Part shown: positions 51,618-59,856 of the stretch, piece by piece
How positions within the stretch are numbered: the stretch's first letter is position 1
Layout: every line of letters starts with the position of its first letter
Assembly (NCBI GenBank): GCA_964371835.1
Contig: CAYJOP010000001.1
Span: forward strand, 1-64,000
Source of the DNA: CAYJAD01 sp964371835
GTDB taxonomy: Bacteria > Desulfobacterota > Desulfovibrionia > Desulfovibrionales > Desulfovibrionaceae
Direction: 5' to 3'
Length of the DNA stretch: 64,000 bases
Program-made: the position numbers and the translations under genes
The notes under the pieces: model-generated
Seen by the model: the letters and a program-made list of their open reading frames with translations, nothing else
What the model was told of the DNA's origin: nothing
Databases searched by the model: none

Positions 51618-54077
51618 ATGTCAATAAACGCCCTTCCCCCTCATAAATTATGTGTATCAACAGATACCAAGCATATACCTTGGGATGATAGTTCAAAAAT
51701 TCCGCATCCTCCCACCAGAAGTAGCATGAAGCACATGTTGCAGCCTCGTGCCTTGAAAGCCTTGGAGCTTGCCCTGCAAATTAATAAAGATGGTTATAAT
51801 GTCTATCTTTCTGGCGGCTCACATCTTGGGCGCTCCTATATTGTAAGGCAATTTCTTGCTCCACATGCCCAAAAAGCTAAAACTCCGCCAGACTTGGTAT
51901 ACTTAAATAATTTTAATGATGTAGACAAACCTGTCTTGGTATCACTACCAGCTGGGCATGGGCGTAAGTTAAAAAAGTCCTTACATGATGTGATGACTAA
52001 GATTCGTAAAGAATTGCCTCGCCGTTTTGAGGCTGATTTCTTCCTCACTCGCAGGGCCAAAATTGTTGATGTTTTTCAAGAAGAAAAGTCCATTTTACTT
52101 AAAGAAATGGATAAAATCGCCAAAAGAAAGGGGTTTCACCTTGATATGGATGATAGTGGTGGTTTGACCCTTTATCCATTGGTTAAAGGCAAAAGGCTTA
52201 GTGAAGAAGAGTTTGAAGGCCTAGAGTCAGACGTAAGGCAAAATTTCAAACGTAAGGCCGACACCTTACTGCACACCATGAGCGGACTAATGCGTCGTTT
52301 AAGCCGTGCAGAGCAAGGCTTTCGCGAGCAAGAAAGAGAGCTTGAACAAGATGTTGCCAAAAAAGCCTTAACTGAAATTCTTGCCCCTGCTGAAAAGCAA
52401 TGCTTAAAGCAATATCCTTGCAAAGCTTTGGAAGAATATTTTAAACAATTATGGGAAAATATCCTTGATAATGTGGAAAATTTCATGACAAAAGACCAAT
52501 CATCACCGCAAGCCATTCCCCTTGCTGGTATGGGTGATTTGTCCATGAATCCACAAATGCATGAAACTGACCCTTCACGCTATGACGTTAATATTTTTGT
52601 GGATAATACAAATACAAAGGGCGCACCAGTTATATTGGAGGATAATCCCACTGCTTCAAACTTGCTTGGTTGTATTGAGCGTGAGTCTGAAATGGGCACA
52701 CTTATTACTGACTTTAAGCTCATTAAATCTGGGTCTTTACATAAAGCTAATGGCGGTTATTTGCTCATAAGGGTGGAGGATGTTTTACAGCATTTTCATG
52801 CTTGGGAGGGTTTATTAAGAGCTTTGCGCACTGGCCTTGCCCGCATTGAAGACATTGGCGAGGGCCACGACAGTGCCATTCGCACCAAGGGTATTGAGCC
52901 TGAACCCATTAATCTTGATGTAAAAATTATTTTAATAGGTAGCGATGGTTTTTATGAAACCTTGCTAAATAGTGACGAAAGGTTTGGCAAACTCTTTAGA
53001 ATTAAAGCGCATCTTTCAGAACAAACAGAAAGAAATACCTCGACCATTAAGTCATATTTATATAGAATTAAACGCATTATTGAAGATGATAATTTGCTAA
53101 CCTTTGACAAAAGTGGCCTTGGCTGGGTTGTGGGTCATGGCTCACGTTTGGTTGAGGATCAACGCAAATTAAGCTTAAAATTTCCACTACTTCGTGAAAT
53201 TATGATTGAGGCCTCAACCCTTGCCACCAAGAATAAATTGGACATGGTAAACCATGAAACCCTAGAAGCAGCCCTTGTGGATAAAATTTATCGTGCAAAT
53301 CTTGTGGAAGAAATTTTCATGGAGGAGTACGATAGAGAATTTATTAAAGTGCGCACCTCTGGCAATGCTATTGGGCAAGTAAATGGCTTGTCTGTTAGCT
53401 TTCATGGTGATTTTGAGTTTGGCCTACCCCATCAAATATCTTGTACAGTGGGCGTTGGGCATGGTGGAATTATTGACCTTGAGCGTGAAGCTGAGCTTGG
53501 TGGCCCAATCCACACCAAGGCCATGATGATATTAAAAAGCTATTTAGTTTCATTATTTGCAAGGCGCAGACCCATTGTGCTTACAGGTAGTCTATATTTT
53601 GAACAAAGCTATGCTGGCATTGAAGGCGACTCAGCCTCAGGTGCTGAGCTTGTGGCCTTGCTTTCTGCCATTGCAGAAGTGCCGGTACGCCTTGATTTAG
53701 CCTTCACGGGTGCAGTTAGCCAATCAGGTCAAATTATGGCCGTGGGCGGCGTTACTCGTAAAATTGAAGGCTTTTTTGAAGTATGCGCAAGGCATCGCTT
53801 AACTGGCACGCAAGGGGTCATATTACCATATGATAATGTTGAACATTTAATGCTAGCCCCGCATATTTTAGATGCAGTAAATGAGAAAAAGTTTGCTATC
53901 TATCCTGTTAAGCATATTGATGAAGCATTGGAACTGCTTATGGGCATGCCTGTGGGCAAAAGAAGAAAAAACGACACCTTTACCACTGGTACTCTCTATG
54001 ACCTTGTGGATAGACGTTTGAAATTACTTGGGGATTATGCCGAAGAAAGCAACCGCCGCAAAGGACGACGGGCTTGA
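51618..54077 (+). CDS. Lon-like ATP-binding protease (AAA_32 / LonC-like family)
   Basis: 819 residues. The N-terminal third is an AAA_32 ATPase-like region with a P-loop-like YLSGGSHLGRSYIV (63-76) in which the Walker lysine is replaced by R72. A coiled coil follows (about 180-260), then a sensor-like region and a C-terminal Lon protease domain with catalytic S672 (EGDSASGAE) and K715 (VTRKIEG), spaced 43 apart as in Lon. So proteolysis looks possible while ATP use may be altered. Targets unknown. The following MFS gene starts inside its stop codon. Confidence 0.88.
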   Translation: MSINALPPHKLCVSTDTKHIPWDDSSKIPHPPTRSSMKHMLQPRALKALELALQINKDGYNVYLSGGSHLGRSYIVRQFLAPHAQKAKTPPDLVYLNNFNDVDKPVLVSLPAGHGRKLKKSLHDVMTKIRKELPRRFEADFFLTRRAKIVDVFQEEKSILLKEMDKIAKRKGFHLDMDDSGGLTLYPLVKGKRLSEEEFEGLESDVRQNFKRKADTLLHTMSGLMRRLSRAEQGFREQERELEQDVAKKALTEILAPAEKQCLKQYPCKALEEYFKQLWENILDNVENFMTKDQSSPQAIPLAGMGDLSMNPQMHETDPSRYDVNIFVDNTNTKGAPVILEDNPTASNLLGCIERESEMGTLITDFKLIKSGSLHKANGGYLLIRVEDVLQHFHAWEGLLRALRTGLARIEDIGEGHDSAIRTKGIEPEPINLDVKIILIGSDGFYETLLNSDERFGKLFRIKAHLSEQTERNTSTIKSYLYRIKRIIEDDNLLTFDKSGLGWVVGHGSRLVEDQRKLSLKFPLLREIMIEASTLATKNKLDMVNHETLEAALVDKIYRANLVEEIFMEEYDREFIKVRTSGNAIGQVNGLSVSFHGDFEFGLPHQISCTVGVGHGGIIDLEREAELGGPIHTKAMMILKSYLVSLFARRRPIVLTGSLYFEQSYAGIEGDSASGAELVALLSAIAEVPVRLDLAFTGAVSQSGQIMAVGGVTRKIEGFFEVCARHRLTGTQGVILPYDNVEHLMLAPHILDAVNEKKFAIYPVKHIDEALELLMGMPVGKRRKNDTFTTGTLYDLVDRRLKLLGDYAEESNRRKGRRA

Positions 54078-55234
54078 GCCGCCAAAATATATTAATTTAT
54101 AGCACTGCCCTAATTACGGTCATGGGCGTTTCTAGTATTTTACCAGTGCTACCTGCCCTTGCAATTAGCCTAAATATACCAGAAGCTTATCTTGGTATAT
54201 TTATATATTCATTTACCTTACCTGGAATTTTTCTGGCCCCTGTGGGTGGCATATTGTCTGACAGATTAGGCAGAAAGGCTATTTTGTTGCCCTGCCTTGT
54301 GCTTTTTGCCCTTGGTGGTCTTGGGGCATCATTTTGTAATAGCATAGAATTTTTTGTGTTTTGGCGCATATTGCAAGGCTGTGGTGCAGCTTGCCTTGGG
54401 GTTTTATACACAACTATTGTGGGCGACATCTATAAAGATGATACTCAAAGGCTAGTAATCATGGGAAAAGCCGCCACTGCCTTAAGCCTTGGTGCGGCAA
54501 TTTTTCCTGCCTTGGGTGGTATTTTAGGTGAAATTGGCTGGCAATGGTCGCTACGACTATCACTTTTAGCCATACCAGTGGCAATTCTTGTTTTTTTTAC
54601 TGAAATTCCAAATATTAAGCAACACAGCAGCATGCAAGTTTATGCTAAAGAAGTTAAAGGTTTTATTTTACAAAAAAATACCTTGCTACACTTTGGCTTA
54701 ACACTTTGTGCTTTTTGTATTTTATATGGACCAATGATTACATATTTTCCACTGTTTACAAGTAGTAATTATTCTGCAAGCCCAGTTCAAATAGGTATGC
54801 TTTTTGCCATTGCCTCATTAGGCACAGCCCTTGCTACACTTTTTTTGGCCCCACTAACAAAAATATTTAACGCACGACTAACTGTTTGCATGGGTGCTTT
54901 TTTCTTTATTTTATCAATGCTTAGCCTATTGTTATGGTCAAATAATCTAAGCGTTTGGCTTTTAAGCATACCAGTTCTTTTTTATGGCATGGGCCAAGGT
55001 TTCAGCTATCCCACTGTCATGAGCTCACTGACAAGCCTTGCTCCATGTAGTGGACGTGGCATACTCATGGCTGCCAACGGCACAATACTGCGCCTTGCCC
55101 AAAGCTTTGCCCCATTTCTTTGTGGCTATTTGTTCTTAGGTGGTGCATTTAATGCTGTGTTTGGATTTGGTATTTTTATGGGCATTTGTATGATTTTGCT
55201 AGCCCTGAATACCTTTAATCAAACAATTAATTGA
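54074..55234 (+). CDS. MFS multidrug efflux transporter, Bcr/CflA type
   Basis: 386 residues, twelve membrane helices, drug:H+ antiporter. The conserved loop after helix 2 is GGILSDRLGRKAILLP, and helix 4-5 has RILQGCGAACLGV. The start is TTG at 54074, overlapping the TGA of the Lon-like gene (TTGA), with AAGGA 10 bases upstream; the first ATG would cut off helix 1. Translational coupling to the protease gene is likely. A TetR gene follows on the same strand, a usual arrangement for a regulated pump. The drugs are unknown. Confidence 0.85.
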   Translation: MSRQNILIYSTALITVMGVSSILPVLPALAISLNIPEAYLGIFIYSFTLPGIFLAPVGGILSDRLGRKAILLPCLVLFALGGLGASFCNSIEFFVFWRILQGCGAACLGVLYTTIVGDIYKDDTQRLVIMGKAATALSLGAAIFPALGGILGEIGWQWSLRLSLLAIPVAILVFFTEIPNIKQHSSMQVYAKEVKGFILQKNTLLHFGLTLCAFCILYGPMITYFPLFTSSNYSASPVQIGMLFAIASLGTALATLFLAPLTKIFNARLTVCMGAFFFILSMLSLLLWSNNLSVWLLSIPVLFYGMGQGFSYPTVMSSLTSLAPCSGRGILMAANGTILRLAQSFAPFLCGYLFLGGAFNAVFGFGIFMGICMILLALNTFNQTIN

Positions 55235-55300
55235 CTTCTTTGCCCGAAAAGACTAGTAAGCAAAAATATTGTTTGAGCAACCAATTTATACAGGATTACC

Positions 55301-55882
55301 ATGCAGCAAACCAAGAAAGACGCCCTACTAACAGCCGCCAAAGAGCTTTTTGGCGAATATGGCTATGTGGAAACAACATTTAAAAAAATTTCTGAAAAAG
55401 CAGGCGTTGCCCTTGGTCTTTTGACTCATCATTATGGCAATAAGGAAAAGCTTTTTCTTGCTGCTGCTCTTGATGTGCTTGATAATTTCTTGGCTGCTTT
55501 GCGTGAAGCCACAGCCAAGGGTGACACTGGCTATGACTCAGTAATGAACTTTTGCAAAGCTTATTTGGATTTTTCCATTGATAAAAATTCCAACTGGCTT
55601 GTGCTGGTAAGGTGTTCACCCTATAGTGACATGAAAACCACTGCTGATCGTGACCATATGACCAAGAGCTTTGAGCAAGTATATAAAGAGCTTGAAAAAC
55701 ATTTACAACGCGGTATTGATGATGGAAGCATTGGCAAATTAAACAGTGCAGAAACTGCTCAAGTAATTATATCTTTAATGGTAGGCGTTAACAGAACAAG
55801 AGTTCTAACACCCTATGCAGGCGATAGCCTTTATACAGAAGCCCTTAGCTTTGTGGAAAGGGCCATTGCGGTAAAATGTTAA
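55301..55882 (+). CDS. TetR-family transcriptional regulator
   Basis: 193 residues. The TetR helix-turn-helix is at about 9-55 (KDALLTAAKELFGEYGYVET, then ISEKAGVALGLLTHHYGNKE). The C-terminal ligand-binding half is helical with no recognised effector motif. It follows the MFS gene by 66 bases, so it probably represses that pump. Its stop overlaps, by four bases, the stop of the convergent SSS symporter gene. Confidence 0.88.
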   Translation: MQQTKKDALLTAAKELFGEYGYVETTFKKISEKAGVALGLLTHHYGNKEKLFLAAALDVLDNFLAALREATAKGDTGYDSVMNFCKAYLDFSIDKNSNWLVLVRCSPYSDMKTTADRDHMTKSFEQVYKELEKHLQRGIDDGSIGKLNSAETAQVIISLMVGVNRTRVLTPYAGDSLYTEALSFVERAIAVKC

Positions 55883-57303
55883 TGAGCGCAAACTGCCTTT
55901 TGCCTTTTTTTAATGGATAATAGCGAAAGAATAATTGCTGATAATACTCCTAAATAACTGTATAAACTATTCCCACTAGTGGCCGCCACAAGGCCAAAAG
56001 TCCCACCAACAATTATTGCCGCACACATGCCAATATGCTGTAATTTATAGCATTTATGCAGTGTCATGCCCATAAACACAGGTGCCACAACCCCACAAAC
56101 ATATATATCATTTGCCATAAGCAAAAGTTGTAAAATTCCCTTACCGCTCAAAGCTAAAATAACGCCCCCAATACCCATTAACACAATACAAAACCTACAT
56201 ATATTTGTACTCTTTTTACGCAAAATATCATTACTACAAATAGTCGCCGCAGTAATTAAGCTTGAATCCACAGAAGATATAAGCGCACTAAAAATTCCTA
56301 AAAATGCAAAGATCCTGGCCCAAGGTGGAAGCTGCTCAAAAAGCACTGTTGTAAGTACCTTTTCAGGAGTCATGGTAAGCATATCCACACTCACAAATGC
56401 CCTGCATATAATGCCAAGGCAAACTATAAGCACAGCCGTGATAATCAAGCCAAAAACAGCTAATAATGTACCTTTTTTTGCAGCGTTACTGTTTTTTGCA
56501 CTATAAAGACGTGCAAAAAGCATGGGGCAAACCACATAACTACCACCAAGAATTAACAAAAAGTATGAAAATTTACTTAAAGTAAAGTCAGCATTCACAA
56601 ATTCTAAAGGAACGACGCTTAAAGGATTTACGATTGCTTGCTCGTTGATATTGAGTGTAAGCAAGGCTAAAGCTAGAATTAAAGCTAACATAAGAATAAT
56701 ATATTGCAAAATATCACTTTTAATAACAGCAGCTTGTCCGCCAATACAAGCATAAATTATAACAATGCTTGCACCCAATAAAAGTGATAAGGTAAAGGCA
56801 TCAAATCTAGCAAGAGTATCTGCAAATGAGCTTGGCAAAAAGGCCAAGGCCTCTGGCATAAGCGGTAAAATTAATGCCGCCATGGCACTAAATTGAGCAG
56901 AAGTTATGGCTAACCATGCTAAAATAATTATGATTGAAGTTAAGGGTCTAGCTTGTGGGCCAAGATATGTTTTAACCATTTCTGGTAAGGTGTAAGCGCC
57001 ACTTTCACGCACCTTGGATGCAAGAAATATGGCTAAAACACAAAGCCCCACGGCACTTGTGCCAAGCCACCAAAATGCTGGCGTGCCCACTTGCCATGCA
57101 AGACCTGCCATGCCAAGCGTTGCAGAACCCCCAACACATGATGCCACTATGGAAAAACCAACTTCCTTAGCTGAGGACTGCCTGTTATTAATGAAAAAAC
57201 TTTCATAAACTTCTTGTTTTGTTGCACTTTTAAGTGATTTTTTGCCAATGCTATAAAATGAGAGTGCAAAGAGCAACAAGGCATAAAGTAATAACCAAAT
57301 CAT
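55879..57303 (-). CDS. Sodium:solute symporter (SSS family)
   Basis: 474 residues, about thirteen membrane helices, with features of the PanF/SMVT-like SSS group: GSATLGMAGLAWQVGTPAFWW early and ALISSVDSSLITAATICSND late (the Na+ site serines). Its ATG overlaps the stop of the bioD-bioA fusion gene (ATGA), so the two are co-translated. The SSS family includes biotin/pantothenate carriers in animals and pantothenate carriers in bacteria, so a vitamin or precursor such as biotin, pimelate or KAPA is a reasonable guess (inference). Confidence 0.85.
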   Translation of the reverse strand: MIWLLLYALLLFALSFYSIGKKSLKSATKQEVYESFFINNRQSSAKEVGFSIVASCVGGSATLGMAGLAWQVGTPAFWWLGTSAVGLCVLAIFLASKVRESGAYTLPEMVKTYLGPQARPLTSIIIILAWLAITSAQFSAMAALILPLMPEALAFLPSSFADTLARFDAFTLSLLLGASIVIIYACIGGQAAVIKSDILQYIILMLALILALALLTLNINEQAIVNPLSVVPLEFVNADFTLSKFSYFLLILGGSYVVCPMLFARLYSAKNSNAAKKGTLLAVFGLIITAVLIVCLGIICRAFVSVDMLTMTPEKVLTTVLFEQLPPWARIFAFLGIFSALISSVDSSLITAATICSNDILRKKSTNICRFCIVLMGIGGVILALSGKGILQLLLMANDIYVCGVVAPVFMGMTLHKCYKLQHIGMCAAIIVGGTFGLVAATSGNSLYSYLGVLSAIILSLLSIKKRQKAVCAH

Positions 57304-59399
57304 ACTTTATGCACTCCCAATTTAATGGCTTTGATGATGACATGACTTAAACATTTTATGTCAAAGTTTGTGGCAATATAGGGTGGCATAATATAGATAA
57401 GTTTTGCAAATGGGCGAATCCATACATTATTTTTCACAAAAAATTCTTGCAATGCCGCCACATTAACTTGGTTTTGCATCTCCACAACCCCAATGGCCCC
57501 AAGCACACGCACATCTGCAACACCTTCAAGCTTTGCACATTCTTCAAGGTTTTGTTTTAATTCTTTTTCTATGTTCAACACTTGCTCTTGCCAATGATTG
57601 CGTGAAAATATGTCAAGTGATGCACAAGCCACAGCACAAGCAAGGGCATTGCCCATAAAGGTTGGGCCATGCATAAATACTTGCTCATGGGCACAAATGC
57701 CGCTTGCCACATCTTCCGTGCAGATACTTGCCCCAAGGCTTAACATGCCACCCGTTAATGCTTTGCCCACACAACAAATATCTGGGCAAATTTCTGCCCA
57801 CTCAGCGGCAAACATCTTCCCAGTGCGCCCAAAGCCAGTGGCAATTTCATCAAAAATCAAAAGCACATGGTGTTCTTTGCACAGCTTTTGTAAATGCATT
57901 AAGTAGCGTGGATCATAAAACCACATGCCACCTGCCCCTTGCACAATGGGCTCAATTATAACTGCGCAAAGTTCATTACCATATTCATTAAAAGCTTGCT
58001 CAAGCTCAGTTAAGCAATTACTATCAAAGGAATTATTTATATTTCCATCAAAAGCACATGACGGGCGAGGTATAAAAATATGCTGAGTTAAAACATCATT
58101 AAAAAGCCTATGCATACCATTTATGGGGTCACAAACACTCATGGCCCCCATGGTGTCGCCATAGTAGCCACCACGAGGGCTTAAAAACTTGGTGCGTTGT
58201 GTTTCAGCACGGCCTTGTTGATATTGCAGGGCCATTTTAAGTGCAACTTCCACGGCTACAGAGCCAGAATCTGCCCAAAAAACTCGTGAAAGCTCGCCTA
58301 GACCACAATTTTCAAAAAGATGCAAAAGCTTTTTGGCAGCATTTACTGCTGGTACATGGGTTAAGCCACCAAACATAATATGAGACATATGCTTTGCCTG
58401 TTTTTGTGCGGCGTTTATAAGCTCCTCATGCCCATAACCATGCACAGCACACCACCATGAGGACATACCGTCCACCAACGGTTCATGCCTATCTTGTAAA
58501 TATATATGCATTCCCTTGGTATGACTAACTTCATACACAGGTAGCGGAGTTATGGCAGAGGTATAAGGATGCCACAAATGAGCCTTATCCCAATTTATTA
58601 GGTCAGATTGCGATGTTATTTCTTGCCTTAGTGCAATTTCGTAAGATTTTTTCCAAAAACTCACCAACTCTTTTGCAAGTGGTGCAAGGGCATTGGCAGC
58701 CATGCTCCAGACTTGTTCACAATTACTTGCTAAGTCTTTTAAATATGGCAAAGAATATATGGGAATATGCGGAGCATACTCTTTTAGAAAAGCAATATTA
58801 TCCTGTTTTATTATACTGTTATGTTTTTCTTTTTCTGTGCTTACAATGGCAATAACTTTAAGCCCACGCATTTTTAAGGCTTCAAGGCTAAGCAAGACGT
58901 GATTAAGTGCGCCAAGAGTATTATGCATTACCAATAGTACAGGCATTGCAAGACTTTGCATTAAATCTAAACTGGTTTCGCCTTGATTTAGAGGAACGCA
59001 AACTCCCCCTGCCCCTTCCAAGAGCATGGGTACATTTTCACTTTGTAAACTTGTGATTTCTGAGCATAAATTATTGACGCAAAGGCTTTTATTTTCATCT
59101 TTTGCAGCTAGATGAGGTGAAGCTGGCAGGGTAAAAGAATGTATGGTTTTTGGTTTATAAATATCAGGAACTTTTATGTGGCCAAGGGCATGAGTATAAA
59201 TGCTACTATCTAAAATGCCTGTAGTAGCATTTTGCGTTGAGCTAACGCCAGTTTGAATGGGTTTTATGGCTAGAAAGGCTTTAAAGTTGGCAGTATGCCA
59301 AGACCAAAGGGCACGATTAAGGGCCGCTGTAACAATGGTTTTACCAACATCTGTGCCAGTTCCACTAATGAATACGCCGTGTATTGTTTGCATTAACAT
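57300..59399 (-). CDS. bioDA: Fused dethiobiotin synthetase - DAPA aminotransferase
   Basis: One chain of 699 residues joining two consecutive biotin enzymes. Residues 1-245: BioD, with P-loop GTGTDVGKT (13-21), AIKPIQTG and EGAGGVCVPL. Residues about 262-699: BioA, with HLWHPYT, SSWWCAVHGYGHEEL, SRVFWADSGSVAVEVALKMA, FDEIATGFGRTGK (D517) and the PLP lysine K546 in CCVGKALTGG. BioA makes DAPA from KAPA, and BioD turns it into dethiobiotin. No other bio genes are near. The start is ATG 59399 or 59393, both with only a weak ribosome site, just 12 or 18 bases after an rpsT terminator. Confidence 0.93.
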   Translation of the reverse strand: MLMQTIHGVFISGTGTDVGKTIVTAALNRALWSWHTANFKAFLAIKPIQTGVSSTQNATTGILDSSIYTHALGHIKVPDIYKPKTIHSFTLPASPHLAAKDENKSLCVNNLCSEITSLQSENVPMLLEGAGGVCVPLNQGETSLDLMQSLAMPVLLVMHNTLGALNHVLLSLEALKMRGLKVIAIVSTEKEKHNSIIKQDNIAFLKEYAPHIPIYSLPYLKDLASNCEQVWSMAANALAPLAKELVSFWKKSYEIALRQEITSQSDLINWDKAHLWHPYTSAITPLPVYEVSHTKGMHIYLQDRHEPLVDGMSSWWCAVHGYGHEELINAAQKQAKHMSHIMFGGLTHVPAVNAAKKLLHLFENCGLGELSRVFWADSGSVAVEVALKMALQYQQGRAETQRTKFLSPRGGYYGDTMGAMSVCDPINGMHRLFNDVLTQHIFIPRPSCAFDGNINNSFDSNCLTELEQAFNEYGNELCAVIIEPIVQGAGGMWFYDPRYLMHLQKLCKEHHVLLIFDEIATGFGRTGKMFAAEWAEICPDICCVGKALTGGMLSLGASICTEDVASGICAHEQVFMHGPTFMGNALACAVACASLDIFSRNHWQEQVLNIEKELKQNLEECAKLEGVADVRVLGAIGVVEMQNQVNVAALQEFFVKNNVWIRPFAKLIYIMPPYIATNFDIKCLSHVIIKAIKLGVHKV

Positions 59400-59410
59400 A
59401 AATCTTGCAC

Positions 59411-59436
59411 AAAAAAGCCCGCATTTGCGGGCTTTT
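59411..59436 (-). terminator. Terminator of rpsT, directly before bioDA
   Basis: A perfect 11-bp stem AAAAGCCCGCA / TGCGGGCTTTT (59413-59423, 59426-59436) followed on the minus strand by T's. It ends only 12-18 bases before the bioDA start codon, leaving no room for a separate promoter, so bioDA depends on read-through or on a promoter inside or before the hairpin. Confidence 0.85.
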
Positions 59437-59457
59437 AAATAATTTTTTAATGTAAAA

Positions 59458-59730
59458 CTATTCTACAGTGCCGATTTTGTTAACGGCCACGGCAAGGCGA
59501 GAAATTTTACGAGCAGCTTTTTTCCAATGCATAGCACCCTTGGTTGACGCTTTATCCAGCACAGAAGTAGCTACTAAAAGAGCCTTTGCGGCTGCTTCTT
59601 TATCATTACTTTGAATAGCTGCACGAACATCTTTAACAACGTTTTTCACACGACTACGAACAGCACGATTACGCTCAGCACGAACAAGACTTTGCTTGTG
59701 ACGCTTGATGGCAGACTTATGGTTAGCCAC
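59458..59730 (-). CDS. rpsT: Ribosomal protein S20
   Basis: Primary 16S rRNA-binding protein of the small subunit. 90 residues from a GTG start at 59730 (ANHKSAIKRHKQSLVRAERN), with GGAGG upstream; a longer in-frame start would add 14 non-conserved residues. Helical and basic, as expected. It has its own promoter-like sites upstream and a strong terminator. Confidence 0.95.
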   Translation of the reverse strand: MANHKSAIKRHKQSLVRAERNRAVRSRVKNVVKDVRAAIQSNDKEAAAKALLVATSVLDKASTKGAMHWKKAARKISRLAVAVNKIGTVE

Positions 59731-59813
59731 ATTTTCCTCCAAATAGTTGAAATATACTACGCTTAAAACCAAGACATTTGGCTACAGCATTTTTTACAAT
59801 TAACGAACGTGAG

Positions 59814-59842
59814 TGACTATCGTCTTTTCACATTCTTGTCAA
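59814..59842 (-). promoter_or_regulatory. Candidate rpsT promoter
   Basis: On the minus strand TTGACA (59842-59837), 17-base spacer, and TAGTCA (59819-59814). The -35 is perfect, the -10 poor. It gives a leader of about 75 bases before rpsT. Confidence 0.45.
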
Positions 59843-59856
59843 TAGTTTTTTTACAA

